Below, in pieces: positions 44,815-56,700 of a DNA stretch of 64,000 bases (its first letter is position 1; each line of letters begins with the position of its first letter). Made by a program: the position numbers and the translations under genes. Below the pieces are notes generated by a model. It was given only the letters and a program-made list of their open reading frames with translations, was not told the DNA's origin and searched no databases. This DNA is from Zag111 sp963635055 (GTDB lineage: Bacteria; Cyanobacteriota; Vampirovibrionia; Gastranaerophilales; Gastranaerophilaceae): NCBI GenBank assembly GCA_963635055.1, contig CAVHEM010000009.1, forward strand, positions 9,783 to 73,782, read 5' to 3'.

Positions 44815-46224
44815 TTATTTTTCAAGTTCAATCATTTCGTCATCGTCTTGAATATTTTTACCAATAGATTTTTCAAGTTCGGCACGAGCAGAATTGTATT
44901 CATATAATGCCGTATAATAGGTTAATTGCGCTTGTTCGTAAGTATTTTCAGCATCTTTCAATTCTGTTGGAGATGCCTCACCAACACGGTAACGACCATA
45001 AGATAACTCGTAGTTTTCTCGAGATTGTTTAACGTTTAAAATTGCTACAGGAAGTTGATTTCGCTTTTCTTCAAGTTTCAAATACGCATTTTGAATTTCC
45101 AAATATATACTGTTTTGGGTATTTCGAGCATTTGCAAGTTCTCTATCGTACAAATATTTTGCTTCTTTAATTTCATTTCTGATAAGCATTGCGTTAATTG
45201 TCGGAAAAGTCAAATATCCGCCAACATTAAAACCGTAATTGGAATTCCAAGACTTACCACCTCGTTGATATTGACCTTCAAAACTCAAGGTTGGAAAGAA
45301 CGATTTTTTTGTCAATTTGATAGTTTGATTAACTCCTTCCACTTTAATTTCTGCAAGTTTCAATTCCGGACGAGAATCACGAGCCGTATCAATTGCCTGC
45401 TCAAATGACATATTAACCGGTTTATACTGTAATTTATCTACAATGTCATATCTTTCAATATAAGGTACACCCATTACATTATTCAACTTTGCAATAGCCA
45501 AATTAACCGCATTTTCAGCCTGAATAAGTTTTAATTTTGCATTACTCAAATTTGTTTCTGCGATTGTGACATCAACTTTCGGATTTTCTCCAGTCAAATA
45601 AAACGCTTTGGCCTGATTGTAAAACAATTGGTACTTATCAACGGTATCTTGTGCTACACGACGATTTTCATAAGCATACAAAACATTATAGTAAGCATCT
45701 TTAGTTTGGTAAATTACATCATTTACAACTGCTTCAAAAGTTTTTTTGTAACCCTCATAATCTAATTTTCTGATTGTTGCCTGATTTTGAGTTACCCCAA
45801 AGTCATAGAGCATTTCTTGCAGTGAAATCTGCCCAAGCAAATAGTAATTAAATTCCAAACTTTGCCCTAATGCATCAGACAATTGCAATTGTCTTAAACG
45901 AGTATAACCGGTTTGCCACGATATTGTTGGGAAAAAGTTTGACCAAACTTGTTTAATTCTGGCATCTGATGCCAAAATATCTTGAAATGCAGCGTTAATT
46001 TGCGGATTATTACCAAGTGCAAGTTTCAAACAGTTATCAAGAGTCATATCAATATTTTTTTCAATAGAGCCAGATATGACATAGTTTGGATTAACTTTTA
46101 CCTCAGGCAAAACTTGTTCACCTTGCGGATATTCGTCCGTATTGATATCATTGCCCAAACTTTTAGCCAAGGTTACGGGCGAAATCATTATTATTATAAA
46201 AATTATGAATAATTTTTTAAGCAT
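44815..46224 (-). CDS. tolC: outer-membrane efflux protein, TolC family
   Basis: A 469-residue outer-membrane factor. It has a signal peptide (residues 1-20, ending TLAKS) and two repeats of the long-helix/beta design: LTLDNCLKLALGNNPQINAAF in the first half and the matching FEQAIDTARDSRPELKLAEI in the second. It forms the trimeric exit duct for the adjacent RND pump. Its start overlaps the end of the pump gene by 8 bases. The symbol is used in the family sense. Confidence 0.9.
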   Translation of the reverse strand: MLKKLFIIFIIIMISPVTLAKSLGNDINTDEYPQGEQVLPEVKVNPNYVISGSIEKNIDMTLDNCLKLALGNNPQINAAFQDILASDARIKQVWSNFFPTISWQTGYTRLRQLQLSDALGQSLEFNYYLLGQISLQEMLYDFGVTQNQATIRKLDYEGYKKTFEAVVNDVIYQTKDAYYNVLYAYENRRVAQDTVDKYQLFYNQAKAFYLTGENPKVDVTIAETNLSNAKLKLIQAENAVNLAIAKLNNVMGVPYIERYDIVDKLQYKPVNMSFEQAIDTARDSRPELKLAEIKVEGVNQTIKLTKKSFFPTLSFEGQYQRGGKSWNSNYGFNVGGYLTFPTINAMLIRNEIKEAKYLYDRELANARNTQNSIYLEIQNAYLKLEEKRNQLPVAILNVKQSRENYELSYGRYRVGEASPTELKDAENTYEQAQLTYYTALYEYNSARAELEKSIGKNIQDDDEMIELEK

Positions 46225-49200
46225 CTTTTTTACTTTCTTTGATTTTTGAAACTTTATTTGACATGTAAATTTTAAATTCCTCTACCATAACGTAAAATGC
46301 CGGAACTAGGAATGTACCAATAAATGCAACCGCCATCATACCGCCAAATACTGTCATACCAACAGAGTGACGAGATGCAGCCCCTGCACCTTGCGCAAAT
46401 ACAAGAGGTAACAAACCTAAAATAAACGCAATATTTGTCATCATTACCGCTCTGAAACGTAATTTTGCAGCCTGCATTGCCGCTTCTCGTATCGGCATAC
46501 CGCTTTCATGAGCATCTTTAGCAAATTCAACAATAAGAATTGCCTGTTTTGTACTCAAACCGATTAACATAACCAAACCAATTTGAGAATACAAGTCCAT
46601 TGAATACCCTGCAACATATTGGAAAACCAGCGCTCCGACAAGAGATACAGGAGTAACCAAAAGTACACTTATTGGCAAGAACCAACTTTCATACAATCCG
46701 ACCAAGAACAAGAAAATAAATACCAAAGACATTACCAAAATCGGTAAAATTTGTCCGCTTGATTGTTTTTCTTGTAAAGAAGAACCTGACCATGAGTAGC
46801 CCATATTATCCGGCAAAACTTCATCAGAAAGTTTTTCCATCATCTCCATTGCCTTACCGGAACTTACACCAGAACGTGCACTTCCGTTAATTGTAATTGC
46901 TGGGTACATGTTAAATCTTGTTCTTGTATATGGTCCGACAATGTTAGAAATTTTTACAACAGACATCAACGGTACCATTTTACCAAAGTTATTTTTTACA
47001 TAAATTTTATTCAAGTCAGAGATTTTTTCTCTATATGGTGCATCTGCTTGAACATAAACACGGTAAACACGACCGTATTTGTTAAAGTCATTAACATAAG
47101 TTTTGGCAAAATATGCCGCAATTGCATTATAAATTTCAGTAACTTCAACATTCTGCGCCATTGCTTTATCCACATCAACATCAATCAACAATTGAGGCAA
47201 ATTTGCTGTGTAAGATGAATAAATCATAGTAAAATCAGGATTTTGTCTTGCTTTATTCATCAAATTTTGTGCTTGTTGATACATTTCACCGGCACTTCTA
47301 TCACCTTTATCAAGTAATTGATATTCAAAACCGCCAAACATACCTAAACCTGTAATAGCAGGTGGGGAGAAGGTCGCTATCGTAGCCCCAGGGAAATGCG
47401 CAAATTGAGCGTTAATGTTTCCGGTTATACCATCTATAGATTCTTCTTTTGACTTTCTTTGTGACCACGGCTTTAAGTGAGATACGATAAATGCCGTATT
47501 TTCACCGTCAAAACCAATCAATGAAATAGTATCAGCAACCCCAGGGAGTTTTTTCAATTTATTTTCAACGTCCTTTGCAACACTATCTGTTCTTGACGCT
47601 GATGAACCTTCCGGCAACTGAATTTGAGTAAACAATGCACCTCTGTCTTCTGCCGGCAAAAATCCTTTTGGAATTAAATAGAACATAAAACCTGATAATA
47701 CTGTAATTCCAAGAATTACTCCAAGTGTCAATTTCCACGAGTTAATAAAGGTTTTTGTTCCTTCAATATATTTATCACGAACCCCGTTAAACCATTCATC
47801 AAAAACTTGAATAAACTTAAAGTCCGCTTTTTGACTATCTTTTTTCAATATCATAGAACAAAGTGCAGGTGCTAAAGTCAATGCAACCATTGTTGACAAA
47901 CCGATTGATGAGGCAATACATAGTGCGAATTGTCTGAACATACGACCTGTAATCCCGCCCATAAACGATACTGGAACAAATACTGCCATCAATACTAACG
48001 ATGTTGCAACAACGGCACCAAATACCTCTTTCATTGTGACTTCTGTCGCTTCTTTCGGGTCAAGTCCGTCTTGAATGTGTCTTTGAGTATTTTCCAATAC
48101 AACAATCGCATCATCTACAACCAGCCCAACAGCAAGTACCAAGCCGAATAAAATCAACAAGTTTATCGAAAATCCAAATAAGTTCATGAAAATAAATACA
48201 CCGATTAAAGAAACCGGAATTGCAGCAAAAGGAATAAATGCCGCTCTTGCAGTACCTAAAAACATGTAAGTTACAATTGATACCAATAATACGGCTAGTG
48301 CAACTGCCGTTACAACTTCGTGAATAGATTCTCGTACAAATTCCGTTTCATCGTGTTGAACTTTGTATGTAATATCTTTTGGGAAAGTTTTGCTCAATTC
48401 AGCCAATTTCTTTTGAATTTTATTTGACAATTGAATAGCATTTGCTTCGGGCATTTGACTGACTGTAACAATTGCAGAATTTTTACCGCTTATACGTGAA
48501 AAATAGGAGTAACTTTCTGCCCCTAAATCAACTTTTGCAACATCTTTCAGCTTAATTTGCGCACCGTTTGGCAATGATTTTATAATTATATCTTCAAACT
48601 CTTCGGCTGATTTCAAACGTCCTTTGGTACGCATAGTGAGTTTGATTAACTGTTTGTTTTTCATAGGTTCAACACCCAAATCACCGGCAGGTGTTTGAAT
48701 ATTTTGAGCCTGAATTGCATTAGTTACATCAGTTGTGGAAAGCCCATAATTTGCCATTTTGTCAGCATCAAGCCATATACGCATTGCATAAGATGATGAA
48801 CCGAATACACTAACTGTACCGACGCCTTTAATACGTGCGATTTCATCTTTAATAAAGATATCTGCATAATTTGCAATAAATAAGTTATCATAGGAATTAT
48901 GCGGAGAATTTACAGAAATCATCAACAACCCCGGACCACCGGTAGTTTTACGTACGGACAAACCGTATCGCCGCACTTCTTCCGGCAAACGAGGGGTTAC
49001 AAGTTGTAACTGGTTCTGAACGTTTACTACTGCCATATCCGGATCCGTTCCGATATCAAAATATAAAGTCAATTTATATGAACCGTTTTGAGAGGTTGAC
49101 GACATATATATCATATTATCAACACCGTTCAATTGAGCCTCAACCGGTGCCGCAATAGTAGATTCAATAACGTCAGAACTTGCACCTGCGTAAGTTGCCT

Positions 49201-49351
49201 GAACAACAACCTGCGGTGGTGTAATTGAAGGATATTCCTCAAGAGGCAGCGTTTTTATCATCAAAATTCCGGCAAGTAAAATTGCCAGCGATATTACTAT
49301 CGCCAATTTTGGACGTTTTATAAACAAATTACCTTTATTTTCTGTTGACAT
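46217..49351 (-). CDS. acrB: RND multidrug efflux transporter (HAE1 family)
   Basis: A 1044-residue proton-driven pump with the two 6-helix repeats and large periplasmic loops of AcrB/MexB. The first helix region (RPKLAIVISLAILLAGILMI), the proton-relay Asp pair in GLVVDDAIVVLEN, and FMGGITGRMFRQFA are all recognisable. Length fits the hydrophobe/amphiphile branch (HAE1). It lies between membrane fusion protein and TolC genes in one operon. Confidence 0.95.
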   Translation of the reverse strand: MSTENKGNLFIKRPKLAIVISLAILLAGILMIKTLPLEEYPSITPPQVVVQATYAGASSDVIESTIAAPVEAQLNGVDNMIYMSSTSQNGSYKLTLYFDIGTDPDMAVVNVQNQLQLVTPRLPEEVRRYGLSVRKTTGGPGLLMISVNSPHNSYDNLFIANYADIFIKDEIARIKGVGTVSVFGSSSYAMRIWLDADKMANYGLSTTDVTNAIQAQNIQTPAGDLGVEPMKNKQLIKLTMRTKGRLKSAEEFEDIIIKSLPNGAQIKLKDVAKVDLGAESYSYFSRISGKNSAIVTVSQMPEANAIQLSNKIQKKLAELSKTFPKDITYKVQHDETEFVRESIHEVVTAVALAVLLVSIVTYMFLGTARAAFIPFAAIPVSLIGVFIFMNLFGFSINLLILFGLVLAVGLVVDDAIVVLENTQRHIQDGLDPKEATEVTMKEVFGAVVATSLVLMAVFVPVSFMGGITGRMFRQFALCIASSIGLSTMVALTLAPALCSMILKKDSQKADFKFIQVFDEWFNGVRDKYIEGTKTFINSWKLTLGVILGITVLSGFMFYLIPKGFLPAEDRGALFTQIQLPEGSSASRTDSVAKDVENKLKKLPGVADTISLIGFDGENTAFIVSHLKPWSQRKSKEESIDGITGNINAQFAHFPGATIATFSPPAITGLGMFGGFEYQLLDKGDRSAGEMYQQAQNLMNKARQNPDFTMIYSSYTANLPQLLIDVDVDKAMAQNVEVTEIYNAIAAYFAKTYVNDFNKYGRVYRVYVQADAPYREKISDLNKIYVKNNFGKMVPLMSVVKISNIVGPYTRTRFNMYPAITINGSARSGVSSGKAMEMMEKLSDEVLPDNMGYSWSGSSLQEKQSSGQILPILVMSLVFIFLFLVGLYESWFLPISVLLVTPVSLVGALVFQYVAGYSMDLYSQIGLVMLIGLSTKQAILIVEFAKDAHESGMPIREAAMQAAKLRFRAVMMTNIAFILGLLPLVFAQGAGAASRHSVGMTVFGGMMAVAFIGTFLVPAFYVMVEEFKIYMSNKVSKIKESKKDA

Positions 49352-49373
49352 TATTGTTACCCTAATTTATATA

Positions 49374-50549
49374 TTATTTTTTCTTTGATTTTTTCTTATT
49401 TGAATTTTGGACAATTGATTTGTTTAGTTTTGCCATTTCTTCTTTTGAAACGATTTTAACAGGTGTTCCCGGAATAACTTTCAGAATTCCTTCTGTAATA
49501 ATAGTATCGCCTGCTTTTAATCCGTCTTTTACAATCCAGTTTTTACCTGATTGACCTTGAACTTTTATATAAGTTAATTGCGGTAATCCTTTATCATCGA
49601 TTTTATAAACATATTTACCTTCTTGGTTTTCTTGAACAGCCACAACAGGCACTACAGGAACTTTAACAGGATTGTTTGCATAAAGTTTTACATTTACAAA
49701 TTCGCCGTGTAAAAGTCTGTTTTTAGGATTTTGGAAAGTTGCACGCATTGTAACAGTACCGGTTGAATCATCAACTTTGTTGTCCAAAAAGTCTTGAACA
49801 CCGTCTAATTCATATTTTTCCCCATTTTGAAAATACAATTCAACCTTACGTTTTTGACTTGCATCAGTATCTGATTTTGTGAGTGCTATATAATCGTTTG
49901 ATTGCATCGGAAAAGTTACATATATCGGATTCGTACTATTAATAGTCGTCAATGAACCAGATGTAGGAGAAACATAGTTTCCTACGGTCACATCAATGAT
50001 ACCAATTCGTCCATCAACCGGTGCTTTTACGGTTGTATAACCTAAATTTCTGTTTGAATCGCTGTATGTTGATTGTGCAGCTTTCAATTGCGCCTTCAAA
50101 GCGTTTCTGTTTGCCAATATTTCATCATAACGAGATTTTGCAATATAATCTTTTGCTACAAGTTCTTGGGCCCTTGCTAGTTGTTTATCAGCATAATCAA
50201 GTTGTGCTTGAATATTTTGAACATTTGCACCGGCAACACTTGATGCATTTTGATACTCTGCAGGTTCTATCAAAAACAAAGTTTGACCGGCTTTTACATA
50301 GTCACCTTCTTTAAAGTAACTTTTTTGCAAATAACCGGAAATTCTGGCAAGTACACTTACTTGATATTTTGAAACGATACGAGCAGGCGCTTCAAAACTC
50401 GGGACAACTTCACCTTCTGTGATTTTATCGACTACAACTTCCGGAGCCTGCCTTACTCGTCCTTTGCTTGAAAACATTGCGGAATAGCCAAATCTTAAAC
50501 CAATTGCCGCAAATATAATCAATGTTATTATTATAATTTTCGACTTCAT
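49374..50549 (-). CDS. acrA: RND efflux periplasmic adaptor (membrane fusion protein)
   Basis: A 391-residue adaptor with an N-terminal anchor or signal segment (KIIIITLIIFAAIGLRFGYS), a barrel-lipoyl half-motif (VSVLARISGYLQKSYFKEGD), a coiled-coil hairpin (about 100-165), and the second lipoyl half (TVKAPVDGRIGIIDVTVGNYV). It ends in a Lys-rich tail. The TTG at 50567 is rejected, because the GGGAGA ribosome site lies between it and ATG 50549. It is the first gene of a three-gene MFP-RND-OMF operon. Confidence 0.93.
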   Translation of the reverse strand: MKSKIIIITLIIFAAIGLRFGYSAMFSSKGRVRQAPEVVVDKITEGEVVPSFEAPARIVSKYQVSVLARISGYLQKSYFKEGDYVKAGQTLFLIEPAEYQNASSVAGANVQNIQAQLDYADKQLARAQELVAKDYIAKSRYDEILANRNALKAQLKAAQSTYSDSNRNLGYTTVKAPVDGRIGIIDVTVGNYVSPTSGSLTTINSTNPIYVTFPMQSNDYIALTKSDTDASQKRKVELYFQNGEKYELDGVQDFLDNKVDDSTGTVTMRATFQNPKNRLLHGEFVNVKLYANNPVKVPVVPVVAVQENQEGKYVYKIDDKGLPQLTYIKVQGQSGKNWIVKDGLKAGDTIITEGILKVIPGTPVKIVSKEEMAKLNKSIVQNSNKKKSKKK

Positions 50550-50634
50550 TATATATCTCCCTATCAAAATTTTAGAGGTAAATCCTAATCAACGTGTATA
50601 TTAAGTTTAATATAAATGTACTTTTGGTGTCAAA

Positions 50635-51219
50635 TTAACCAAGATGATTTTTTATGCAAACAAGCATCTTATTCAAAGCAACACTCCTATGTGATATAGA
50701 ATTTTTCTTTTCTTCTGACATTTCAGCAATTGTAATATTATATCCATCTGGTACGAAAATCGGGTCATAACCAAATCCATTAGTACCGGATTGAGTCATT
50801 GCAATATTCCCATGACACTCTCCTACTTCTTGGTTTAATACATTACCATCGCAATCAACCAAAGTCATAGCACAAACAAATTTTGCTTTTCTATTAGTCA
50901 CATTATTAAGATTTCCCAACAGTTTATCTATTCTTTCTTGTGGAGTTGGTGCATACCTTGCAGAATAAAGCCCTGGAGCCCCATCTAACGCTTCTACACA
51001 CAAACCAGAATCATCTGCCAATGAAATTTGATTTGATAATCTTGCAGCCTCTTTTGCTTTTATTGCCGAATTTTCTAAAAAATCTTTACCGTTTTCTATA
51101 GGGTCAAAACCCTCTGGCGGTAAAATAAACTCTACACCGGAACCCTTTGAAATTTCGTTAATTTCGTGAACCTTGTGCGGATTACCTGTCGCAAAAACAA
51201 TTTTTATATTACTTTCCAT
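50635..51219 (-). CDS. rdgB: XTP/dITP diphosphatase (RdgB/HAM1 family)
   Basis: A 194-residue house-cleaning pyrophosphatase that removes ITP, dITP and XTP. FATGNPHKVHEI at the start, SLADDSGLCVEAL, GLYSARYA and GFGYDPIFVP are the family motifs. It overlaps uppS by 11 bases and is the last gene of ilvD-uppS-rdgB. Confidence 0.95.
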   Translation of the reverse strand: MESNIKIVFATGNPHKVHEINEISKGSGVEFILPPEGFDPIENGKDFLENSAIKAKEAARLSNQISLADDSGLCVEALDGAPGLYSARYAPTPQERIDKLLGNLNNVTNRKAKFVCAMTLVDCDGNVLNQEVGECHGNIAMTQSGTNGFGYDPIFVPDGYNITIAEMSEEKKNSISHRSVALNKMLVCIKNHLG

Positions 51220-51925
51220 ACCTACGTTGCCTCAACTTAAATTCTTCAATACAGTCAGCCAATAAATTCTTATCAAAATCCGGCCAATATTTTGGAGTAA
51301 TAAGGATTTCTGAATAAGCAATTTGCCATAACAAATAGTTTGAAATTCTCTGTTCTCCACCTGTTCGGATTAGCAAATCAGGATCAGGGACACCTTTTGT
51401 ATACAAATACTCAGAAATCAAATCTTGAGTAATTTCTTCCTCTTTAACTCCGTTATGGACAATTTGTTTCACTGCATTTGTAATTTCATCACGAGAACCG
51501 TAATTCAATGCTATTTGCAAAATCACACCAGTATTATCTTGTGTAGTTTTCACCGCATTATCAAGTACTTTTTGAAGTTTATCGGACAATTTTGTCAAAT
51601 CCCCGATAAATCTAATTTGAACATTTTCTTTATGCATTTCTGCAAGTTCATTAGTAAGCGTTACGGCGACCAAATCCATCAAAAAATCAACTTCTTCCTG
51701 CTTACGTTTCCAATTTTCAGTCGAAAAAGCATAAACAGTTAAATATTTAATTCCGAAATCATTGCACGCACGCAAAGTCGTTTTTAACGCTTCAACACCT
51801 TTTTTATGCCCAAATGCTGATGGTAAGTTTTTCTCCTTTGCCCAACGTCTGTTACCGTCCATAATTATTGCAATATGGCGCAAGTTTGTTTCTTCTACAA
51901 TATTTTTAATCTTTAAATCTGTCAT
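51209..51925 (-). CDS. uppS: undecaprenyl diphosphate synthase (isoprenyl transferase)
   Basis: A 238-residue cis-prenyltransferase that builds the C55 lipid carrier for peptidoglycan and surface glycans. IIMDGNRRWAKEKNLP holds the catalytic Asp. FSTENWKR and the C-terminal DLLIRTGGEQRISNYLLWQ are diagnostic. Start overlaps the ilvD stop by 4 bases (ATGA), implying coupling. Confidence 0.97.
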   Translation of the reverse strand: MTDLKIKNIVEETNLRHIAIIMDGNRRWAKEKNLPSAFGHKKGVEALKTTLRACNDFGIKYLTVYAFSTENWKRKQEEVDFLMDLVAVTLTNELAEMHKENVQIRFIGDLTKLSDKLQKVLDNAVKTTQDNTGVILQIALNYGSRDEITNAVKQIVHNGVKEEEITQDLISEYLYTKGVPDPDLLIRTGGEQRISNYLLWQIAYSEILITPKYWPDFDKNLLADCIEEFKLRQRRYGK

Positions 51926-53577
51926 ACAATCGCTCCATGTGAGGCATCTTGAACATTCTTTGCATATTTTGCCAAGTACCCCGATTTACATTTGAGTTCA
52001 AACGGTTTCAATTCTGCCCTTCTTTTTTCCAATTCTTCATCAGAAACTAAAAGATTTAATGTTTGTTTGTTGATATTTATTTCTATTTTGTCACCGTCTT
52101 TAACAAGTGCAATAACCCCGCCATTTGCAGCTTCCGGTACAACGTGACCTATACAAATTCCACGAGTTGCTCCGGAAAATCTACCATCTGTTATCAATGC
52201 ACATTTTTTACCTAATCCTTTGCCTACCAAAAGTGATGTAGGAGCAAGCATTTCTCTCATTCCGGGACCACCTTTTGGACCTTCGTAACGAATAACGATA
52301 ACGTCACCTTCTTTTATCAAATCATTTTCTAAAGCATACATAGCATCTTCTTCGCTATCAAAAGTTCTAGCAACTCCAGAAAACTCGTAGCAATCAGAAT
52401 CAACACCAGACGTTTTTATTACACAACCGCCTTGTGCCAAATTTCCATACAAAACACTCAAACCTGCTTTGGTATATTTTGAATCTTTATAATAAGGAAT
52501 AATTGAAGTATCAATTTGAGCATTTTTTGCTATTTCTAAAACAGAATAACCTGACAAAGTTTGAGTATCTGCTAACAAATTTGCAGAAGCAAGAGATTTT
52601 TCAACCGCCGGAACTCCACCGGCATAGTGGAAATCTGCCATTGTCATTGTTGAAGACGGATTTATTTTTACAATTTGATGAACATATTTACTAATTTCAT
52701 CAAAATCATTCAAAGTTATGTCGATTCCACCGGCATTCGCAATTGCAAGAGTATGCAAAAAGGTATTTGTCGAGCCGCCTAATGCTAAATCCGCAGTAAT
52801 CATGTTTCTTAAACTGTCTTTTGTAATAATTTGTGATGGAGTAATATTTTCTTTAACGAGTTCAACTATTCTCATACCGGAATCAAATGCAATACGTCTT
52901 TTTTGAGAAGAAACGGCAGAAGATGAGGCACAATAAGGTAAACTCATACCAATAAGCTCAGTTAAACATGCCATTGTGTTTGCGGTGTACATACCTTGAC
53001 ATGAACCTGCTGACGGGCATGATGCCTCTTCTAGCGCTAGTAATTCTTCTTCTGTAATATCACCCTTACGATATTGACCAACGGCTTCAAATGAGCCTGT
53101 TACCATTGTTAATTTGTGGTGTCCTCGACATTCTCCATCAAGCATAGGACCTGCGGTAACAATTATTGCAGGAATGTTTAATCGTAAAGCCGCAATCAAC
53201 ATTCCTGGTGTAATTTTGTCGCAATTGGAAAGTAAGACCAAACCATCTAATTGATGTCCTTCGGCTACGGCTTCCACGCAATCTGCAATCAAATCACGAG
53301 AAGGCAAAGAATATCTCATTCCGCTATGTCCCATTGCAATTCCATCGCAAATGGCAGGAACGCCAAAAATAAATGCCTGTCCGCCACCGGAATGAACGCC
53401 TTTTTCAATTTGTCGTTCCAAATCTCGCATGCCGATGTGTCCGGGAACTAAATCAGAAAAAGAACTTGCAATTCCGATAAACGGAGCCTTCATATTCTTT
53501 TTACTAACACCTGTAGCCATAAGCAAACCTCTGTGAGGTGTTCTTGCTAAACCATTTTTTATATTATCACTACGCAT
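51922..53577 (-). CDS. ilvD: dihydroxy-acid dehydratase
   Basis: A 551-residue enzyme of valine, leucine and isoleucine synthesis. Fe-S and metal ligands are visible in LLSNCDKITPGM and CPSAGSCQGMYTANTM, and GRFSGATRGICIGHV lies near the C-terminus. The length is normal. It leads a three-gene operon with uppS and rdgB. No other ilv genes lie in the window. Confidence 0.97.
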   Translation of the reverse strand: MRSDNIKNGLARTPHRGLLMATGVSKKNMKAPFIGIASSFSDLVPGHIGMRDLERQIEKGVHSGGGQAFIFGVPAICDGIAMGHSGMRYSLPSRDLIADCVEAVAEGHQLDGLVLLSNCDKITPGMLIAALRLNIPAIIVTAGPMLDGECRGHHKLTMVTGSFEAVGQYRKGDITEEELLALEEASCPSAGSCQGMYTANTMACLTELIGMSLPYCASSSAVSSQKRRIAFDSGMRIVELVKENITPSQIITKDSLRNMITADLALGGSTNTFLHTLAIANAGGIDITLNDFDEISKYVHQIVKINPSSTMTMADFHYAGGVPAVEKSLASANLLADTQTLSGYSVLEIAKNAQIDTSIIPYYKDSKYTKAGLSVLYGNLAQGGCVIKTSGVDSDCYEFSGVARTFDSEEDAMYALENDLIKEGDVIVIRYEGPKGGPGMREMLAPTSLLVGKGLGKKCALITDGRFSGATRGICIGHVVPEAANGGVIALVKDGDKIEININKQTLNLLVSDEELEKRRAELKPFELKCKSGYLAKYAKNVQDASHGAIV

Positions 53578-53640
53578 AAATACACCAATCCCTTCTTTCT
53601 AGTTTAATTATATATCAAAAGAGAAATTTATGTTTTATGT

Positions 53641-53676
53641 AAAAAAAACACCGACATAAATTTGTCGGTGTTTTTA
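53641..53676 (-). terminator. terminator of the second adhesin/PilZ gene
   Basis: A palindrome of AACACCGACA and TGTCGGTGTT with a six-base loop and T run on the minus strand, 25 bases past the stop. It lies between two same-strand genes. Confidence 0.88.
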
Positions 53677-53700
53677 GTATTTATTTGGATTTTCTATTTT

Positions 53701-56700
53701 CTAAAATACGTTTGAGAATTTATTCACATCATCTAATATCATATTCAAGAATAGAATTTGATTTGCAGTTGCAGAATCTAGGTTTACGAACTTAGCCCCT
53801 GCTCTGCTGCCGGTAGTTGAAACGATTTCAACATCAGCATTGATATCAAGGTTTCCGTAGCCGATGTGAACAGGCACTACATCACCAACTTTGATGTCTT
53901 TGCCGTGCTTGATTGAAATTCCACCTCTTGAAATATCTATCAACTGTTCAACACCGTGTCCTGTTTCAAGTGAAATAGGGTTAATGTTATCAGAAACCGA
54001 ATATCTCATATATTGACGTTTGTCAATTGCTGACAAGCCTTGAGAATCAATTTTTCTTTGAATATAAGTAACACTACCATCTGCTCTACTGTTGTCATCG
54101 TCTGTATCGATATCATTGTCTGCATCTGTATCAACATCAGTATCAGTGTCTATATCTGTATCCCCTGGGTTAGGTTCCGGTTTATCGTCATCTGTGTCAG
54201 TATCCCCAGGATTTGGTTCTGGAATATCATCGTCATCATCTGAATCGGTATCTCCAGGGTTAGGTTCCGGCTTATCATCGTCTGTGTCGGTATCACCCGG
54301 ATTTGGCTCAGGAATATCATCGTCATCATCTGAATCGGTATCTCCAGGGTTCGGTTCCGGCTTATCATCGTCTGTGTCAGTATCACCAGGATTTGGCTCA
54401 GGAATATCATCGTCATCGTCTGAATCGGTATCCCCTGGGGTCGGTTCCGGCTTATCATCGTCTGTGTCAGTGTCACCAGGGTTTGGTTCTGGGATATCAT
54501 CATCAGTATCTGTATCAATATCAGAGTCCAAGTCGATATCTGTATCAGCATCTAAGTCATTATCCAAATCTGAGTCTGCATCAGTGTCTGTGTCCATATC
54601 GATATCATTGTCAGCGTCAATATCTGTGTCTGTATCAATATCCGTATCGGTATCAGTATCACCAAATGATGGTTCTTTGTCATCTGGTTTATCGTCATCA
54701 GTGTCGGTATCTGTATCCCCTGGGTTTGGATCAGGAATATCATCGTCTGTATCAATATCTGTGTCAGTATCAGAATCCAAGTCAATATCCGTGTCAGAAT
54801 CTAAGTCAGTATCAATATCTGAATCCAAATCAGTATCTGTATCTATATCGGTATCGTTATCTAAGTCGTTGTCATTATCAACATCAATATCTGTATCTGT
54901 GTCAACGTCTGTATCAGTATCAGTGTCGCCGAAATTAGGTTCATCAGGCTTATGATCAGGAGTATCATCATCTGTGTCAGTATCTGTATCGATATCAACA
55001 TCAGTATCTGAGTCTAAATCTGTATCAATGTCGTTATCAGCATCAGTATCAGTATCAATATCATTATCTACGTCGATATCTGTGTCTGTATCAATATCCG
55101 TATCAGTATCGGTGTCACCAAAAGTTGGCTGATTTTTATCCTTGTCCGGAATATCGTCATCTGTATCAGCGTCTAAATCATTATCAGCATCGATATCAGT
55201 ATCCAAATCTGTATCAATATCTAAGTCTGTATCGATATCAGTATCTGTATCTATGTCGTTGTCAATATCTATATCAATATCTGTGTCGATATCAGTATCA
55301 ATATCGTTATCTGTATCCCCAAATGAAGGTTCAGGTTTATCTTCCATTTCTAACGGTGTTGCATCTACTATATCATCATTATCATCAACATTAGATTCTT
55401 GACCATTAAATACACCGTCACCATCTCCTGGGTGATAGTAATAATTTCTTTCATGTTCGTCACGACCGATACCTTCAACATCATCTGGTCTAACGGCATG
55501 ACCTGTAGGAATTTCGCTAGTACCAATCATTTTATTTGTTGAAGAATCCGGAGTTTTTGTATATCCGTCTTTACCGAATTTTACAGCAATACCATTTGCA
55601 TAGATATTATCTGCCGTAATATCAACGGTTCCATTATCAATAACCGCATTATCAACTCTTACTGTTGAATCAGCGTAAGCGTAATGACCATTATCAATAT
55701 AAGTTCCGTTTGGACGAAGTGCTTTGTTAATATCCAATGATTTTAATACAACATTATTTGGTAACGCCTCATCTCTATGGTCAAAACCTGTATATCCGCC
55801 ATCTTTTTGTCCGTAATCACGTGGTCCGAAGTAATCTTTCGGAGTAACTGAATTATCAACAATGTGACCTAAATTTTTGATTGTTAAATTTGTACCTCTT
55901 GTAATAATTCTCATATTACCTTCTGAAGTAACATTGTTAATTATAGTGTTTCCGCCGAATTCAGCATCTAAATCGCCTTCACGAGCGATAATAGTACAAA
56001 CTTTATTTACTAAATTTTTCTTATCATCTAATGCTTTAATAAAAATACTATCGTTAGCAAGTGCATCAATTGAATAATTATTGCCATCTGTTTGGTTAAA
56101 TGTCAATTTATTATCTTTGCTACCAATGTTGCCGTTAGATATCAAAGACATTCCCCAACCTTCAACATTTGCAACAGTGTTATCAATTGCTGAATTTAGC
56201 ATATCATAACGAGAACCGTTATTTGTATAACCAAAATCGTCATCAACAGTCAAAATAACTCTGCCATCTGCCTTGATTTTATCAATATTCATATCGTTAC
56301 CGATAGAAGCGTAATTGATAACTAAATCTTTCTTTCTTGAAACCGGACTCTTAATTGTATCAGTTGTTGTTGCTGTAACAGTACCATCAACATTAGCATT
56401 GATTGATTTTGTAAAATCTCTGCTACCGTCAGATTTTGGACCGATACCTGTACAGCCTGAACCAACGCATGCATTTTGTTGAACAGGTTCACCAATTGTG
56501 CCGTTTTCAACGTCCATTGTTAAATTTCCACCGGCATTCAATAATGTTTTTTCTACACCATAATTCAAAATATTTCCGTTGGTATTCGTAATATCAATAT
56601 TTTTACCTGCAGAAACGTAATTATCATTAGAAGTTCTATCACCGATTACAATATTACTGTTTTTGTTTGCTATAGCGACATTTCTGTCAGCGTGCACAAG

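Noticed and set aside
54092..54955. Plus-strand Ser-rich open frames opposite the second adhesin
   Set aside because: Same shadow effect of the Asp-rich repeats; no start signals.
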